Positions 17,628 through 25,751 of a stretch of DNA of 64,000 nt are shown here, piece after piece. The notes beneath the pieces are model-generated. The model worked only from the letters and a program-made list of their open reading frames with translations. It was not told where the DNA came from and made no database searches. The position numbers and the translations under genes were made by a program. This DNA comes from Planctomycetia bacterium (lineage in GTDB: Bacteria; Planctomycetota; Planctomycetia; Pirellulales; Thermoguttaceae): positions 42,070 to 106,069 of the forward strand of contig JAUNSJ010000011.1 of NCBI GenBank assembly GCA_030539295.1, in the 5' to 3' direction. The first letter of the stretch is position 1; every line of letters begins with the position of its first letter.

Positions 17628-17717
17628 GTGGGAACGAAGAAAACGGGAAAAGGACGCCGCAAGCTCGGTCGCAAAAAACGACGCATGCGTTCTAAAATTC
17701 GTCATCGCAAAGATTAA
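17628..17717 (+). CDS. 29-residue basic AURKAIP1/COX24-domain protein
   Basis: A tiny protein, almost entirely Lys/Arg (KGRRKLGRKKRRMRSKIRHR), matching the AURKAIP1/COX24 domain, a family of very small, highly basic bacterial proteins related to a mitochondrial ribosome component. It is probably a ribosome-associated peptide. GTG start, decided by CAGGAG at the right spacing just before it; the frame stays open further upstream, but without a ribosome-binding site and through non-conserved sequence. The next gene starts 12 bases after the stop, so the two are probably co-transcribed. Confidence 0.8.
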   Translation: MGTKKTGKGRRKLGRKKRRMRSKIRHRKD

Positions 17718-17729
17718 GGGTTAAACATC

Positions 17730-18044
17730 ATGCGTAGCATGGGAGTATTCGCATATGCAATCCGAGTCATGATCTGGGGTTGCTTTTTGCAGGTTTCATT
17801 TCCCTCGTTTCTTTTAGGAGCCGAAGAGGCGAAGAAAGAACCGATCTGGGTTATGAGCTGGGCAGGCTTTATCTTCTTTGTTGCGCTGACGCTATTTTTC
17901 TTCGCTCACGCCTTTAAACGTCCGGACACGGCACTGTCCAACGCCGAGCGTAAGCAGGTGGAAGACGAGATGGTAGAACGAGTCGAGGCTAAAAAACTAG
18001 CCGCGAAAGAAGCTGAAAAAGAAGGGGAAGATGCGGATAAATAA
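17730..18044 (+). CDS. Small membrane protein with charged C-terminal tail
   Basis: 104 residues: an N-terminal hydrophobic stretch that looks like a signal sequence or first helix (VMIWGCFLQVSFPSFLLGAEEA), a second helix (WVMSWAGFIFFVALTLFFFAHAF), then a 45-residue charged helical tail rich in Lys and Glu (EMVERVEAKKLAAKEAEKEG). The tail should lie in the cytoplasm if the first segment is cleaved. No family recognised. It sits between the COX24-like gene and the CYTH gene, all on the plus strand with short gaps. Confidence 0.7.
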   Translation: MRSMGVFAYAIRVMIWGCFLQVSFPSFLLGAEEAKKEPIWVMSWAGFIFFVALTLFFFAHAFKRPDTALSNAERKQVEDEMVERVEAKKLAAKEAEKEGEDADK

Positions 18045-18100
18045 TTGCGTATCTTTCTCTTGTAAGAATCCTGCCATAGTATCTGCGTCGCTTTTCTGTC

Positions 18101-18673
18101 ATGATTGAAGTAGAAGTAAAATTTCCTTTGACGAATCCGGAATCTTTTCTGCTGGCAGTGACTTCCTTATTGCACGTCACATTTGGCCCGGAAATTCAAG
18201 AGCATGACCAGTTCTATAGCCATCCGAACCGTGATTTTGCCAAGACAGACGAGTGTTTGCGAATTCGCAGCGGGTCGCAAGGTGTGTTTTTGACCTATAA
18301 GGGGCGTAAAGACAAGACGAAAGTCAAGTCGCGAGAAGAACTTGAGTTCGAGATCGCAGACGAGACGGAGGCCACCGACGAGTTAGCCGCGAAATGGAGC
18401 ACATTCTGGACACGGTTGGATTTTTTTCCGGCCGCTACCGTTACGAAGTCACGACGTTTTGCCCATGTCTGTCTTGAAGGAACGCCTGTTACCCTGACTT
18501 TTGACCACATCGCGAGTCTTGGTTTTTTTTGCGAGTTGGAAGTCGTTGTCGAGAAGCGTGAGGACGTTCCGCCTGCCCGGGATCTGATCACGCGTCTGGC
18601 GAGGCAGCTCGGGCTGCGTGAGCCGGAAGAACGCAGTTATTTGGAGCTACTAACGGAAAAACAGGAAAAATAG
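18101..18673 (+). CDS. CYTH-domain phosphatase/cyclase (CyaB/thiamine-triphosphatase type)
   Basis: 190 residues. Begins IEVEVKF, the ExExK signature that binds triphosphate and metals. Later basic and acidic strand motifs line the tunnel: CLRIR, FLTYKGRK, REELEFEI, VTLTFDHI and CELEVVVE. Members act on triphosphates as class IV adenylyl cyclase, thiamine triphosphatase or inorganic triphosphatase; which applies here cannot be decided from sequence. Soluble and cytoplasmic. ATG start. Last gene of a likely four-gene plus-strand run. Confidence 0.88.
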   Translation: MIEVEVKFPLTNPESFLLAVTSLLHVTFGPEIQEHDQFYSHPNRDFAKTDECLRIRSGSQGVFLTYKGRKDKTKVKSREELEFEIADETEATDELAAKWSTFWTRLDFFPAATVTKSRRFAHVCLEGTPVTLTFDHIASLGFFCELEVVVEKREDVPPARDLITRLARQLGLREPEERSYLELLTEKQEK

Positions 18674-18735
18674 ACCGGTTGTGGCAATTTTTTTAGAGTT
18701 TTTTTGGAAAAGTTCAAAAAAGACCGCTTTACGGA

Positions 18736-18764
18736 TAGACATGACGTGATATGCTGATTATTAT
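18736..18764 (+). promoter_or_regulatory. Promoter with ~190-base leader for the Gly-rich protein gene
   Basis: TAGACA at 18736-18741, 17-base spacer, TATTAT at 18759-18764. The leader to the ATG at 18962 is GC-rich at its start, with GCCGGGC..GCCCGGG-type hairpin potential around 18805-18825. I do not recognise a known riboswitch. Confidence 0.5.
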
Positions 18765-18961
18765 AGAATAATAAGGGAGTTCCGTCCCGTAGCCGCTGGT
18801 CGCCGGGCTTTTCCCCCGGGCCAGGAGACTTACCCGATGCGACTGGATTGACATGGAGTAGAAGTCAAGGTTGGGGAACGGTCCATAACGAACAAGGCAT
18901 GCTTAAGAACTGCCTGCAATGAGATAGTGAAATATAAGCAAATTCCATCCGGGAGGAACAC

Positions 18962-19846
18962 ATGAAGACGAATTGTCTGGTCCTGTTAATGTCGGGAATA
19001 CTTCTATGCTGCTCGAGCTTTGGCTTGGCGGCCGAGGGAGAGACGTCGGAAGCGCGAAACGTCGAGCTTTTTCAAGCGATCGAAGATGGCTTGGTAGAAG
19101 TCAAGTTAACGCCGCGAAGTTCGCTTGAGTGCAAAGTGAGTGTGCAGAACAAGTCAGGAGAGCCGTTGCTGATCGATATGCCGGCTGCTTTTGCGGGTGT
19201 TCCGTTAGTGGCCCAGTTTGACGGCGGTGGTTTCGGAGGATTTGGCGGAGGCGAACGAGGTGGTATGGGCGGTCGTGGCGGCATGGGTGGCCGAAGCGGC
19301 ATGAGCGGTAACAGCAGTGGCGGTAACCAATCGTTCGGCGGCGGCATGGGCGGCGGTATGAGTGGTGGCCGTGGCGGTATGGGCGGCGGTCGCGGCGGCA
19401 TGGGCGGCGGTGGCGGCTGGTTCGTGCCGGCGGAAAAGACCGTTTCGGAGAAGGTGCGAACCGTGTGTCTGGAACACGGAAAGAAGGAGCCGCGTTCCTT
19501 TATGAGTTACACGATCGTCCCGATCGACTCTTACACGGAGAACAAGACGACGCAGGTGCTCTGCAGCATGCTTTCGGACGGAACGATTGATCAGCAGGCA
19601 GTACAGGCGGCGGTCTGGAATGCGGAAAACGGTCTTTCCTTTGACCAGTTAGCGGCGAAGAAGGACAAAAATCCCGGCGGTCCGCGGCGGGCCTATTTCT
19701 CGAAGCAGCAGCTCCTCTTGGGGCAGCAGGTTTTGGCAACGGCCTCGGATATTGCGGCTGAACTGGCCGCTACGGAGCAGGCAGAGCAAGAGGGAGAGGG
19801 CGAGGACGAGGCGTCGACCTCCGATGTCTCCGATTCCAGCTTCTAG
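18962..19846 (+). CDS. Exported Gly/Met-rich low-complexity protein
   Basis: 294 residues with a signal peptide (LVLLMSGILLCCSSFGLAAEG). Residues ~93-157 are almost pure Gly, Arg, Met and Ser, built from GGMGGR/GGRGGMGG-type units. This region separates an N-terminal beta-like domain (VEVKLTPRSSLECKVSVQNKSGEPLLIDMP) from a C-terminal domain with FVPAEKTVSEKVRTVCLEHG and a Glu-rich tail. The N-terminal domain with Ser/Asp-rich turns looks like a protein-interaction fold. Function unknown; it may be an extracellular or periplasmic matrix-type protein. GGGAGG precedes the ATG. It has its own promoter and a following terminator. Confidence 0.75.
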   Translation: MKTNCLVLLMSGILLCCSSFGLAAEGETSEARNVELFQAIEDGLVEVKLTPRSSLECKVSVQNKSGEPLLIDMPAAFAGVPLVAQFDGGGFGGFGGGERGGMGGRGGMGGRSGMSGNSSGGNQSFGGGMGGGMSGGRGGMGGGRGGMGGGGGWFVPAEKTVSEKVRTVCLEHGKKEPRSFMSYTIVPIDSYTENKTTQVLCSMLSDGTIDQQAVQAAVWNAENGLSFDQLAAKKDKNPGGPRRAYFSKQQLLLGQQVLATASDIAAELAATEQAEQEGEGEDEASTSDVSDSSF

Positions 19847-19883
19847 CCGAAGAGGTCAGTCGCAGTCGAATGATATTGTAGTC

Positions 19884-19926
19884 GTGTCGGCACTCCTCCC
19901 GGAGCCTGCTGACACGTTTTGTTTGT
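19884..19926 (+). terminator. Rho-independent terminator
   Basis: GTGTCGGCA (19884-19892) pairs with TGCTGACAC (19907-19915), one G-T pair, followed by GTTTTGTTT. It lies 38 bases after the Gly-rich protein gene. Confidence 0.7.
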
Positions 19927-20046
19927 GCCGGTTCTCAAAATGTTTTCCCGGAATGGAACCTGAAACGAGTCGGGTGAAGTGGAAACGTGACGATGCCGTA
20001 CGAGATTGAGGAGCGGTAGAATACCCTTTGAAATGGAAAGTAACTC

Positions 20047-20370
20047 ATGGCTTTATTTGAAATTGAAACTTTTTCACACATTGTTATAACCTGTGCGGAC
20101 GATGAAGATGGTGCGCGCCAGGTTCTTTACGATAATTATCCCTCGGAAGAGGCTATACGCATAACCAAGCGTCCGCGAGATGCGTGGGTCATATCCAAAT
20201 CGGCACTGGGAATAAGCGGCAAAGTCGAAGTGTGTGACCTGGCTCGCGAATGTCTGTCGAAGGCGTCCGGAGACAAGCTCAATGCGATTCGTTTGTACAT
20301 GCAGCAGACCGGTTGCGACCTGGAGCGGGCCAAGAAGACCATTGAATCCAATATTGTCTACGGTTGGTAG
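20047..20370 (+). CDS. Small protein with an L7/L12-C-terminal-like helical tail
   Basis: 107 residues. The C-terminal part (AIRLYMQQTGCDLERAKK) resembles the ALKLYREATGLGLKEAK-type helix pair found in ribosomal protein L7/L12 C-terminal-like domains and some small bacterial proteins. The N-terminal part (FEIETFSHIVITCADDEDGARQVL) looks like an alpha/beta fold. No enzyme motif. Cytoplasmic. The RDD gene follows after 97 bases. Confidence 0.65.
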   Translation: MALFEIETFSHIVITCADDEDGARQVLYDNYPSEEAIRITKRPRDAWVISKSALGISGKVEVCDLARECLSKASGDKLNAIRLYMQQTGCDLERAKKTIESNIVYGW

Positions 20371-20467
20371 GCCACTGGCCGTTGTAACCCCTTGGCAAGC
20401 TGGTTTTTGGGGGCGGGAGTGCACTGATTTTCCGCCTCTTTAATCCTGCACATCAGGAGACTGAAAC

Positions 20468-21259
20468 GTGCCTCGTTTCTTTCAGCGTTCGACTCCTCTG
20501 GATACAACGATCCGTATCGTTACACCGGAGAACATCGCCTTTTCTTTTCGGCTTGCGGGTCCGTATATTCGAGCGATGGCCTGGCTGCTTGATGCTTTTT
20601 TTATGATTCTTTTTTTGGGCCTGACTTCGCTCCTGTTGATTCTTGTCGCGGCCGCGATCATTAAGGTCTTTAATGTCTCGGAGGAAACGACGGGGAAGGT
20701 TTTTCTCGGGTTTTATTTCGTTATTTACGCGATTGTGTTCTGGTTCGGCAGTGCGATCTTAGAGGCGTTTTGGAGCGGTCGCACACTGGGTAAAAAACTG
20801 TGTGGGATCCGGGTTCTTACGGTCGATGGCCTTCCGATCACGAAATATCAGGCGTTTGTGCGTAACATTGTCCGAACGGCGGACCTGACCCTGGGGCCGT
20901 TCCTCATGGTCTTCATGGCAGGCAATGACCGCTTTATGCGTCTGGGAGACGTTGCGGCAGGCACGTTTGTCGTTCAGGAGGAAACTTCGCCTGGCAGGCG
21001 GGAGGTCATCTCTTTTAAAGATCCCCAGATAACCGAGCTGGTACGCCGCATTCCGGGAGATTTTACGCTGTCCCACGAGCTGGTGAAGTCGTTGGCTTTG
21101 TATGTCTCGCGTCGTGGTGCACTCTCGCCCGAGCGGCGACGGGAAATTGCCACCCCTTGTGCCACGCTTCTCCTGAAAAAAATGAACCTGACCTGTGACT
21201 GCAATCCTGACCTGTTCCTCTGCGCAGTGTATCAGTACGGAGAAGGCCCCGCCGCGTGA
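20468..21259 (+). CDS. RDD-family membrane protein
   Basis: 263 residues. RDD-domain signs: an Arg in a first helix region with Asp (RAMAWLLDAFFMILFLGLT), a second helix (FYFVIYAIVFWFGSAILEAFW), the conserved GRTLGKKLCGIRVL loop, and a third helix ending in FMRLGDVAAGTFVV. RDD proteins are implicated in ion or osmolyte handling; the role here is unknown. A soluble C-terminal extension of about 80 residues with Cys residues follows. GTG start, decided by CAGGAGACTG just upstream. Confidence 0.85.
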   Translation: MPRFFQRSTPLDTTIRIVTPENIAFSFRLAGPYIRAMAWLLDAFFMILFLGLTSLLLILVAAAIIKVFNVSEETTGKVFLGFYFVIYAIVFWFGSAILEAFWSGRTLGKKLCGIRVLTVDGLPITKYQAFVRNIVRTADLTLGPFLMVFMAGNDRFMRLGDVAAGTFVVQEETSPGRREVISFKDPQITELVRRIPGDFTLSHELVKSLALYVSRRGALSPERRREIATPCATLLLKKMNLTCDCNPDLFLCAVYQYGEGPAA

Positions 21260-21276
21260 GAGGGGGCGGTATGTCA

Positions 21277-21353
21277 GTTTTGCGCAATTCCACTAGAATT
21301 TTGCGCAGCTTTCTCTCATATGGCTTTTAGATTGGCTCTGAAGTTGCTATAAT
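21277..21353 (+). promoter_or_regulatory. xylB upstream region: two TTTTGCGCA sites and an extended -10 box
   Basis: GTTTTGCGCAA at 21277-21287 and ATTTTGCGCAG at 21298-21308, 21 bases (two helical turns) apart, followed by TGCTATAAT (21345-21353), an extended -10 box. The same TTTTGCGCA core forms the element upstream of the DUF1559 cassettes and the sugar-phosphate isomerase gene. Confidence 0.5.
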
Positions 21354-21466
21354 CACAGGGACAGGATAAGCGGCCAGGTCTTTGACTTGAGTCAGCACAG
21401 GCAGCGCGGCAGATAAGCGGTCGCGGCAGATCGGCGACAGGGCGGAACTACAGAAAGGACAAGAAG

Positions 21467-22996
21467 ATGAGTCTGTTTTTGGGTATTGATATTGGAACGT
21501 CTGGAACGAAGACACTCGTGATCAATGAAGAGGGGCGGATCCTCGCATCGGCCACGGCGGGCTATCCGTGCCACGTACCGCAGCCGTTATGGAGTGAGCA
21601 GGACCCGGAGGACTGGTGGTCCGCGGTCGTGGCCACCGTGCGAGCGGTCATGTTCAAGGGTAAGTTTCAACCGGGCGACGTGCGCGCGATAGGACTGTCG
21701 GGGCAGATGCATGGCTCAGTCTTTTTGGACAAATCCGATCGCGTCTTGCGCCGTGCCATACTCTGGAATGACCAGAGAACCGCTTCGGAATGCGGGGAAA
21801 TCGAAACGCTGGCAGGAGGCCGCGAGAAGCTTATCGGCATGGTAAGCAATCCGGCAATGACGGGTTTTACAGCCCCGAAGATTCTTTGGCTGCGTAACCA
21901 CGAGCCGGATCTGTACGAGAAAACGGCAAAAATTCTGCTCCCGAAAGACGAGATACGAAGGCGGCTTATCGGCGATTACGTGTCTGAAGTGAGTGACGCC
22001 AGTGGTACACTTCTGCTGGATGTAGCGAATCGCTGCTGGTCAAAGCCCCTTCTTACGGCCCTTTCTCTGGACGAGTCTGTTCTTCCGCGCCTGGTGGAAT
22101 CGGAGGACGTTACGGGAAGTTTAACGGAGTCGGCAGCCGCAGCGTTGGGACTGACAACGAACTGTCTGGTTGTTGGCGGCGCGGGCGACTGTGCGGCCGG
22201 GGCATTAGGGAACGGAATTGTGCGTCAGGGCATTCTCTCGACGTCCATCGGAACCTCGGGAGTTGTATTTGTGCATTCGGACGAAGTCAAGACGGATTCC
22301 GGTGGCCGCGTCCACACTTTTTGCCACGCGGTTCGCGGCAAATGGCACATGATGGGCGTTACACTGGCCAGCGGCGGGTCACTGGCCTGGTTCCGCAACG
22401 CATTGTGTGAGTCACTCGTGGAAAAGGCGAAACAGGAGCGCGTTGACGTCTATGAACTCCTCACCCGGGAAGCCGCCGGAACGCGGGTTGGTTCGGACGG
22501 ACTCTTCTTCCTGCCCTATCTAAGTGGCGAACGAACGCCGCATGCGGACCCCTTTGCCCGCGGCGCGTTTATCGGGCTTACGCTTGCTCATACACGCGGG
22601 CACCTGGTTCGAGCTATTATGGAAGGCGTTACGTATTCCCTGCGCGACTCGCTTGAGATCTTTCGTTCGCTGGCGGTTCCGGTATCGGAAATACGAGCGT
22701 CGGGGGGTGGTGCCCGGAGTCCTTTCTGGCGGCAAATGCAGGCGGACGTTTTCGATACGCCCGTGGTAACGACGAACTCGGAGGAAGGGGCAGCGTATGG
22801 CGTCGCCCTATTGGCCGGCGTGGGAGGCGGAGCCTGGTCTCGCATTGAGGAAGCTTGCGACGCCTGTGTGTCCGTGGTCAGTACAACAGAGGCGACCAAA
22901 GCGGCAGCCGCGGAATATGACCGGGCATTTCCAGAATATCGACAGTTATACCTTTCCCTTCGCGATGACTTCCGCCGGATAGCGGAATTGGACTAA
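21467..22996 (+). CDS. xylB: Xylulokinase (FGGY family)
   Basis: Phosphorylates D-xylulose to xylulose-5-phosphate for the pentose phosphate pathway. 509 residues, normal length. N-terminal ATP-binding start DIGTSGTKT, WNDQRT at the sugar site, GGAGDCAAGALGNG and STSIGTSGVVF in the phosphate-2 region, and the C-terminal FGGY signature area GGGARSPFWRQMQADVF with NSEEGAAYGVALLA. Related FGGY kinases (glycerol, ribulose) have similar frames; the N-terminal LSGQMHG favours xylulokinase. ATG with GGACAAGAAG upstream. Converges with, and overlaps by 4 bases, the NUDIX gene. Confidence 0.9.
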   Translation: MSLFLGIDIGTSGTKTLVINEEGRILASATAGYPCHVPQPLWSEQDPEDWWSAVVATVRAVMFKGKFQPGDVRAIGLSGQMHGSVFLDKSDRVLRRAILWNDQRTASECGEIETLAGGREKLIGMVSNPAMTGFTAPKILWLRNHEPDLYEKTAKILLPKDEIRRRLIGDYVSEVSDASGTLLLDVANRCWSKPLLTALSLDESVLPRLVESEDVTGSLTESAAAALGLTTNCLVVGGAGDCAAGALGNGIVRQGILSTSIGTSGVVFVHSDEVKTDSGGRVHTFCHAVRGKWHMMGVTLASGGSLAWFRNALCESLVEKAKQERVDVYELLTREAAGTRVGSDGLFFLPYLSGERTPHADPFARGAFIGLTLAHTRGHLVRAIMEGVTYSLRDSLEIFRSLAVPVSEIRASGGGARSPFWRQMQADVFDTPVVTTNSEEGAAYGVALLAGVGGGAWSRIEEACDACVSVVSTTEATKAAAAEYDRAFPEYRQLYLSLRDDFRRIAELD

Positions 22997-23565
22997 TCGA
23001 CTGCGAACAGGTCTTCCGTGGTAAAGAGCGACAATAACGCCAGGAGCGTTTTGGCATCTTCAATTTCGCCCGAACGAATCATTCGTTTCACGTCTTCGGG
23101 CGAAACGGGATACAAGGTAATGTCTTCCCCATCCTCCAACGCGTTTGGACCGGGGACGAGTTCGGTTGCCTTAAAGAGATAGAGCCGCTCCTGGAAAATC
23201 CCTGGCGAGGAGTAGAAAGAGGTCATGGGCACAATTTTGCCAGCGTGATAACCGGTTTCTTCGATCAGTTCTCTACTCGCGGTCAGGATGGGTTCTTCGC
23301 CTTGTTCTCGTGTCCCGGCTGGAATCTCGTAGATATATTTTTTCGTGGGCGAGCGATACTGTTTGAGCAAAAGGATTCGTCCGTCAGGGAGAATGGGCAA
23401 AATGGCGACCGCACCTGGGTTCCGCACCACATAGCGCTCCAGCATGCGACCGCTGTGACCTTTCTGGTAACGCTTGACAACATCGAAAATTCGCGTGTGG
23501 AACAGAATCTCGTCTTCCTGATGCGCCACGTCCTTCTGATCAACAGTCTTGTTTTCCTTCTCCAT
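22993..23565 (-). CDS. NUDIX hydrolase, ADP-ribose pyrophosphatase type
   Basis: Hydrolyses nucleoside diphosphates linked to another moiety; this subtype usually cleaves ADP-ribose to AMP and ribose-5-phosphate. NUDIX box visible as GTREQGEEP-x-RELIEETGYHAG, with the REUxEE core, and the characteristic EIPAGT and FYSSPGIFQERLYLF segments of the ADPRase (NudF-like) group. 190 residues from ATG 23565, chosen because AAGGAAGG lies at the right distance; an ATG 30 bases earlier has no ribosome-binding site. The 3' end overlaps xylB by 4 bases, tail to tail. Confidence 0.88.
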   Translation of the reverse strand: MEKENKTVDQKDVAHQEDEILFHTRIFDVVKRYQKGHSGRMLERYVVRNPGAVAILPILPDGRILLLKQYRSPTKKYIYEIPAGTREQGEEPILTASRELIEETGYHAGKIVPMTSFYSSPGIFQERLYLFKATELVPGPNALEDGEDITLYPVSPEDVKRMIRSGEIEDAKTLLALLSLFTTEDLFAVD

Positions 23566-23612
23566 CACAACACCTTCCTTTATAGGTTTATTCATCTTTT
23601 ACAAATGGAATC

Positions 23613-25580
23613 TTACGAATTCTCGCCGGGGTCAATCGTAACCAGGGGGACAACATTCTCTTCCCGGTCAAATTTAGCAAAGAGCAATTCGCAGCCTGAA
23701 TGATGGCCCAGGAACGAGCGATTTGTCACGCCAGCCAAAGAGCGATAGAAGACGTATTGGTCACGCCCCGCCTGATAGCGGAACGCGGAGGCGATATCGG
23801 GTTCGACCGATGTAAGTTTTTCCCCAACGGTGAGTCGCTGCCAGGTGCAGGCTCGTTTCGCACGATTCTCGTCCCAGTCGAAGAGCAGTGGGACGCAAAG
23901 ATTTCGGCCCACGGACTTTGTCTTGAGTGTGAGTTTGTCTTCTCCGGCGGTAAGTTCACCACCGCTCTTGTCCTCGAACCATTCGGAAAGCCCCAATGGA
24001 ACGAAACGGGCAGAAGGAAGAATCTTCCGCTTGCGGTCATTCGGCGTGTGGAAGAGGAAAAGTTCGCGTGCTCCTCGCGACATTGTCCGCAGCTCCTCGG
24101 GCAGCTCGATCAGACTCGCGTCCAGAGCGACCTCATTGGCCCGTCGTAACGGTGCAGCCGTCCACGGGAAATGGATTTCGCTGACAATCGGGACCGCCGG
24201 AGCGTCGCTGTCACTCGCGCTCGAGAGAATAACATCGGTAAGCAGCAGAATCTGTTCATCAGGGACAATGAGGCAACTTCGTTCCAGACGCCAAGCGTCG
24301 GAGAGATCCAGACCCCACTCCAAATAGGTCGACTTGTCTTCAATTTCCTCGCACAGGAGCGTCCAGTCACTTTGGGGTGACAGTTTCCTGCCGGCGACCC
24401 GAACAGAAGTCTCGCACACGCCGGTCCAGAGAATCACTTCATTATGTGTCAGCTCCATCGTCATGGCAAGACTGTTTCGCGGAATCTGTTTACCTGACGC
24501 TGGTTGCGTCTCGGACTCGGTACGAAGAAAGAGGGACGTGCCTTTCGGCCTCCAACCGCTGCGAATCGCGGCGAGTCCGGAATCGTCGGAACATGAGCCT
24601 GGCATTGTAACCACCCCATCGCAGGGCAGGGCAGCGAGCCAGGGAAAGTCCGTTGAATCGGCGTTCCGGCGGCGTCCCCGAGATTTCGGCAATAAATGTG
24701 TAAGGGCATGAGATGCCGCGGTTTGGTCGTGAACGTCGCGGTCGTAGGGAAGGGCCAACTCCAGCAGCGCGAGGAAATTCGTGGTCTCACGTGGTGTCGG
24801 AGAGGCAATACAAGGCGAAAACACTTCCTGGCCATTGACCCGCGACCAACGCATAACCTGAAGCAGCACCCATTCATACTTCTTTTTCAGCCCGGAAGTT
24901 AAAAGAGGTACGCCTGCTGCCTGTGCCACGCCCAGAGCGCGTGCCCAGGACGCAAGTAATGGCCGCGCAAGCGAATAAAGTGGGCCGGGCAAAAAGCCCT
25001 GTGAGTCCGGCAGAAAATCAAGACTCTCGCGAATATACGAGCGACCTCGCGCGACCCACGGACGAAAGGCCCTGAATTCGGAATATAAAAGGCCAAAGAG
25101 AAAGGGCATTTCGCCCTCCAGGAACAAGGCGGCACTGGGATTCTCCGGGGTGCGGAACCGGCCCTGGTTCGTTGGTAAGAAAGACTTTAGCGACACATAA
25201 GTCTGTATCCAGTCGAGCGGGTCCACGTCGGCATGACGCAGGTTGACGGACAGGGCATGCTGGCAGAAGGCGACGAAATCGGAGACGAGTTCCGCCTCCC
25301 GGGCACACAGCCGGGAGCTGTCCCAGCCGAGGGGCAGACGCGGAACAAGGGCTTCCACCTGAAGTCGAGCGAGCCGAGAGGCCAAAATCTCGCGATAGCA
25401 GTGCCATACGTCGAGTCCACTTCCGGACGCCAAGGCGGCGTCGAGCGAGTCGTTCAGGCCCGGCTCCACCTCCGTTTCAAAGAAATTCAGAATCAACGCT
25501 TCCGTTGCCGGCGATACCGATGTGTCACGGTCCGCCCCTTGCCGCAGACGGCTTAATTTCTTCTGCTGACCCTCTCGCAT
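23613..25580 (-). CDS. Large protein of unknown function (heparinase-II-like C-terminal half?)
   Basis: 655 residues, no signal peptide and no membrane helix. The N-terminal half is alpha-helical and rich in Trp, Leu and Arg, consistent with an alpha/alpha toroid. The C-terminal half is beta-rich (LAMTMELTHNEVILWTG, SEIHFPWTAAP, TSVEPDIASAFRYQAGRDQ). That order recalls heparinase II/III-like or other alpha-toroid plus beta-sandwich polysaccharide lyases, but I see no clear catalytic motif. The gene starts with ATG and GAGCGAGT upstream. It is divergent from the exported-protein gene on its right. Confidence 0.6.
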   Translation of the reverse strand: MREGQQKKLSRLRQGADRDTSVSPATEALILNFFETEVEPGLNDSLDAALASGSGLDVWHCYREILASRLARLQVEALVPRLPLGWDSSRLCAREAELVSDFVAFCQHALSVNLRHADVDPLDWIQTYVSLKSFLPTNQGRFRTPENPSAALFLEGEMPFLFGLLYSEFRAFRPWVARGRSYIRESLDFLPDSQGFLPGPLYSLARPLLASWARALGVAQAAGVPLLTSGLKKKYEWVLLQVMRWSRVNGQEVFSPCIASPTPRETTNFLALLELALPYDRDVHDQTAASHALTHLLPKSRGRRRNADSTDFPWLAALPCDGVVTMPGSCSDDSGLAAIRSGWRPKGTSLFLRTESETQPASGKQIPRNSLAMTMELTHNEVILWTGVCETSVRVAGRKLSPQSDWTLLCEEIEDKSTYLEWGLDLSDAWRLERSCLIVPDEQILLLTDVILSSASDSDAPAVPIVSEIHFPWTAAPLRRANEVALDASLIELPEELRTMSRGARELFLFHTPNDRKRKILPSARFVPLGLSEWFEDKSGGELTAGEDKLTLKTKSVGRNLCVPLLFDWDENRAKRACTWQRLTVGEKLTSVEPDIASAFRYQAGRDQYVFYRSLAGVTNRSFLGHHSGCELLFAKFDREENVVPLVTIDPGENS

Positions 25581-25645
25581 ACTCGCTCCTTGTTATCTTG
25601 ACATGACCGCTTGTTTGCGTGGGAAGAAAAAAGTTTACCTTCCCG

Positions 25646-25674
25646 TTTACATTCGGTCCTTTTTATCGTACAAT
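25646..25674 (+). promoter_or_regulatory. Sigma70-type promoter
   Basis: TTTACA at 25646-25651, 17-base spacer, TACAAT at 25669-25674, 77 bases before the ATG at 25752. It places transcription start downstream of an earlier in-frame start, supporting the shorter protein. Confidence 0.7.
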
Positions 25675-25751
25675 GGACGACTGAGATGGATTCATCCCAG
25701 TCACCAATTCCATCATACCAAATTAACCGGACAGAACAAGCGGAAGGCACA

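Noticed and set aside
18771..18961. Known riboswitch (for example glycine) in the leader of the Gly-rich gene
   Set aside because: No conserved aptamer core recognised; only a GC-rich hairpin.
19072..19477. Pro- and Ala/Thr-rich frames opposite the Gly-rich gene
   Set aside because: Artefacts of the repetitive codons of the Gly/Met-rich region read on the other strand.
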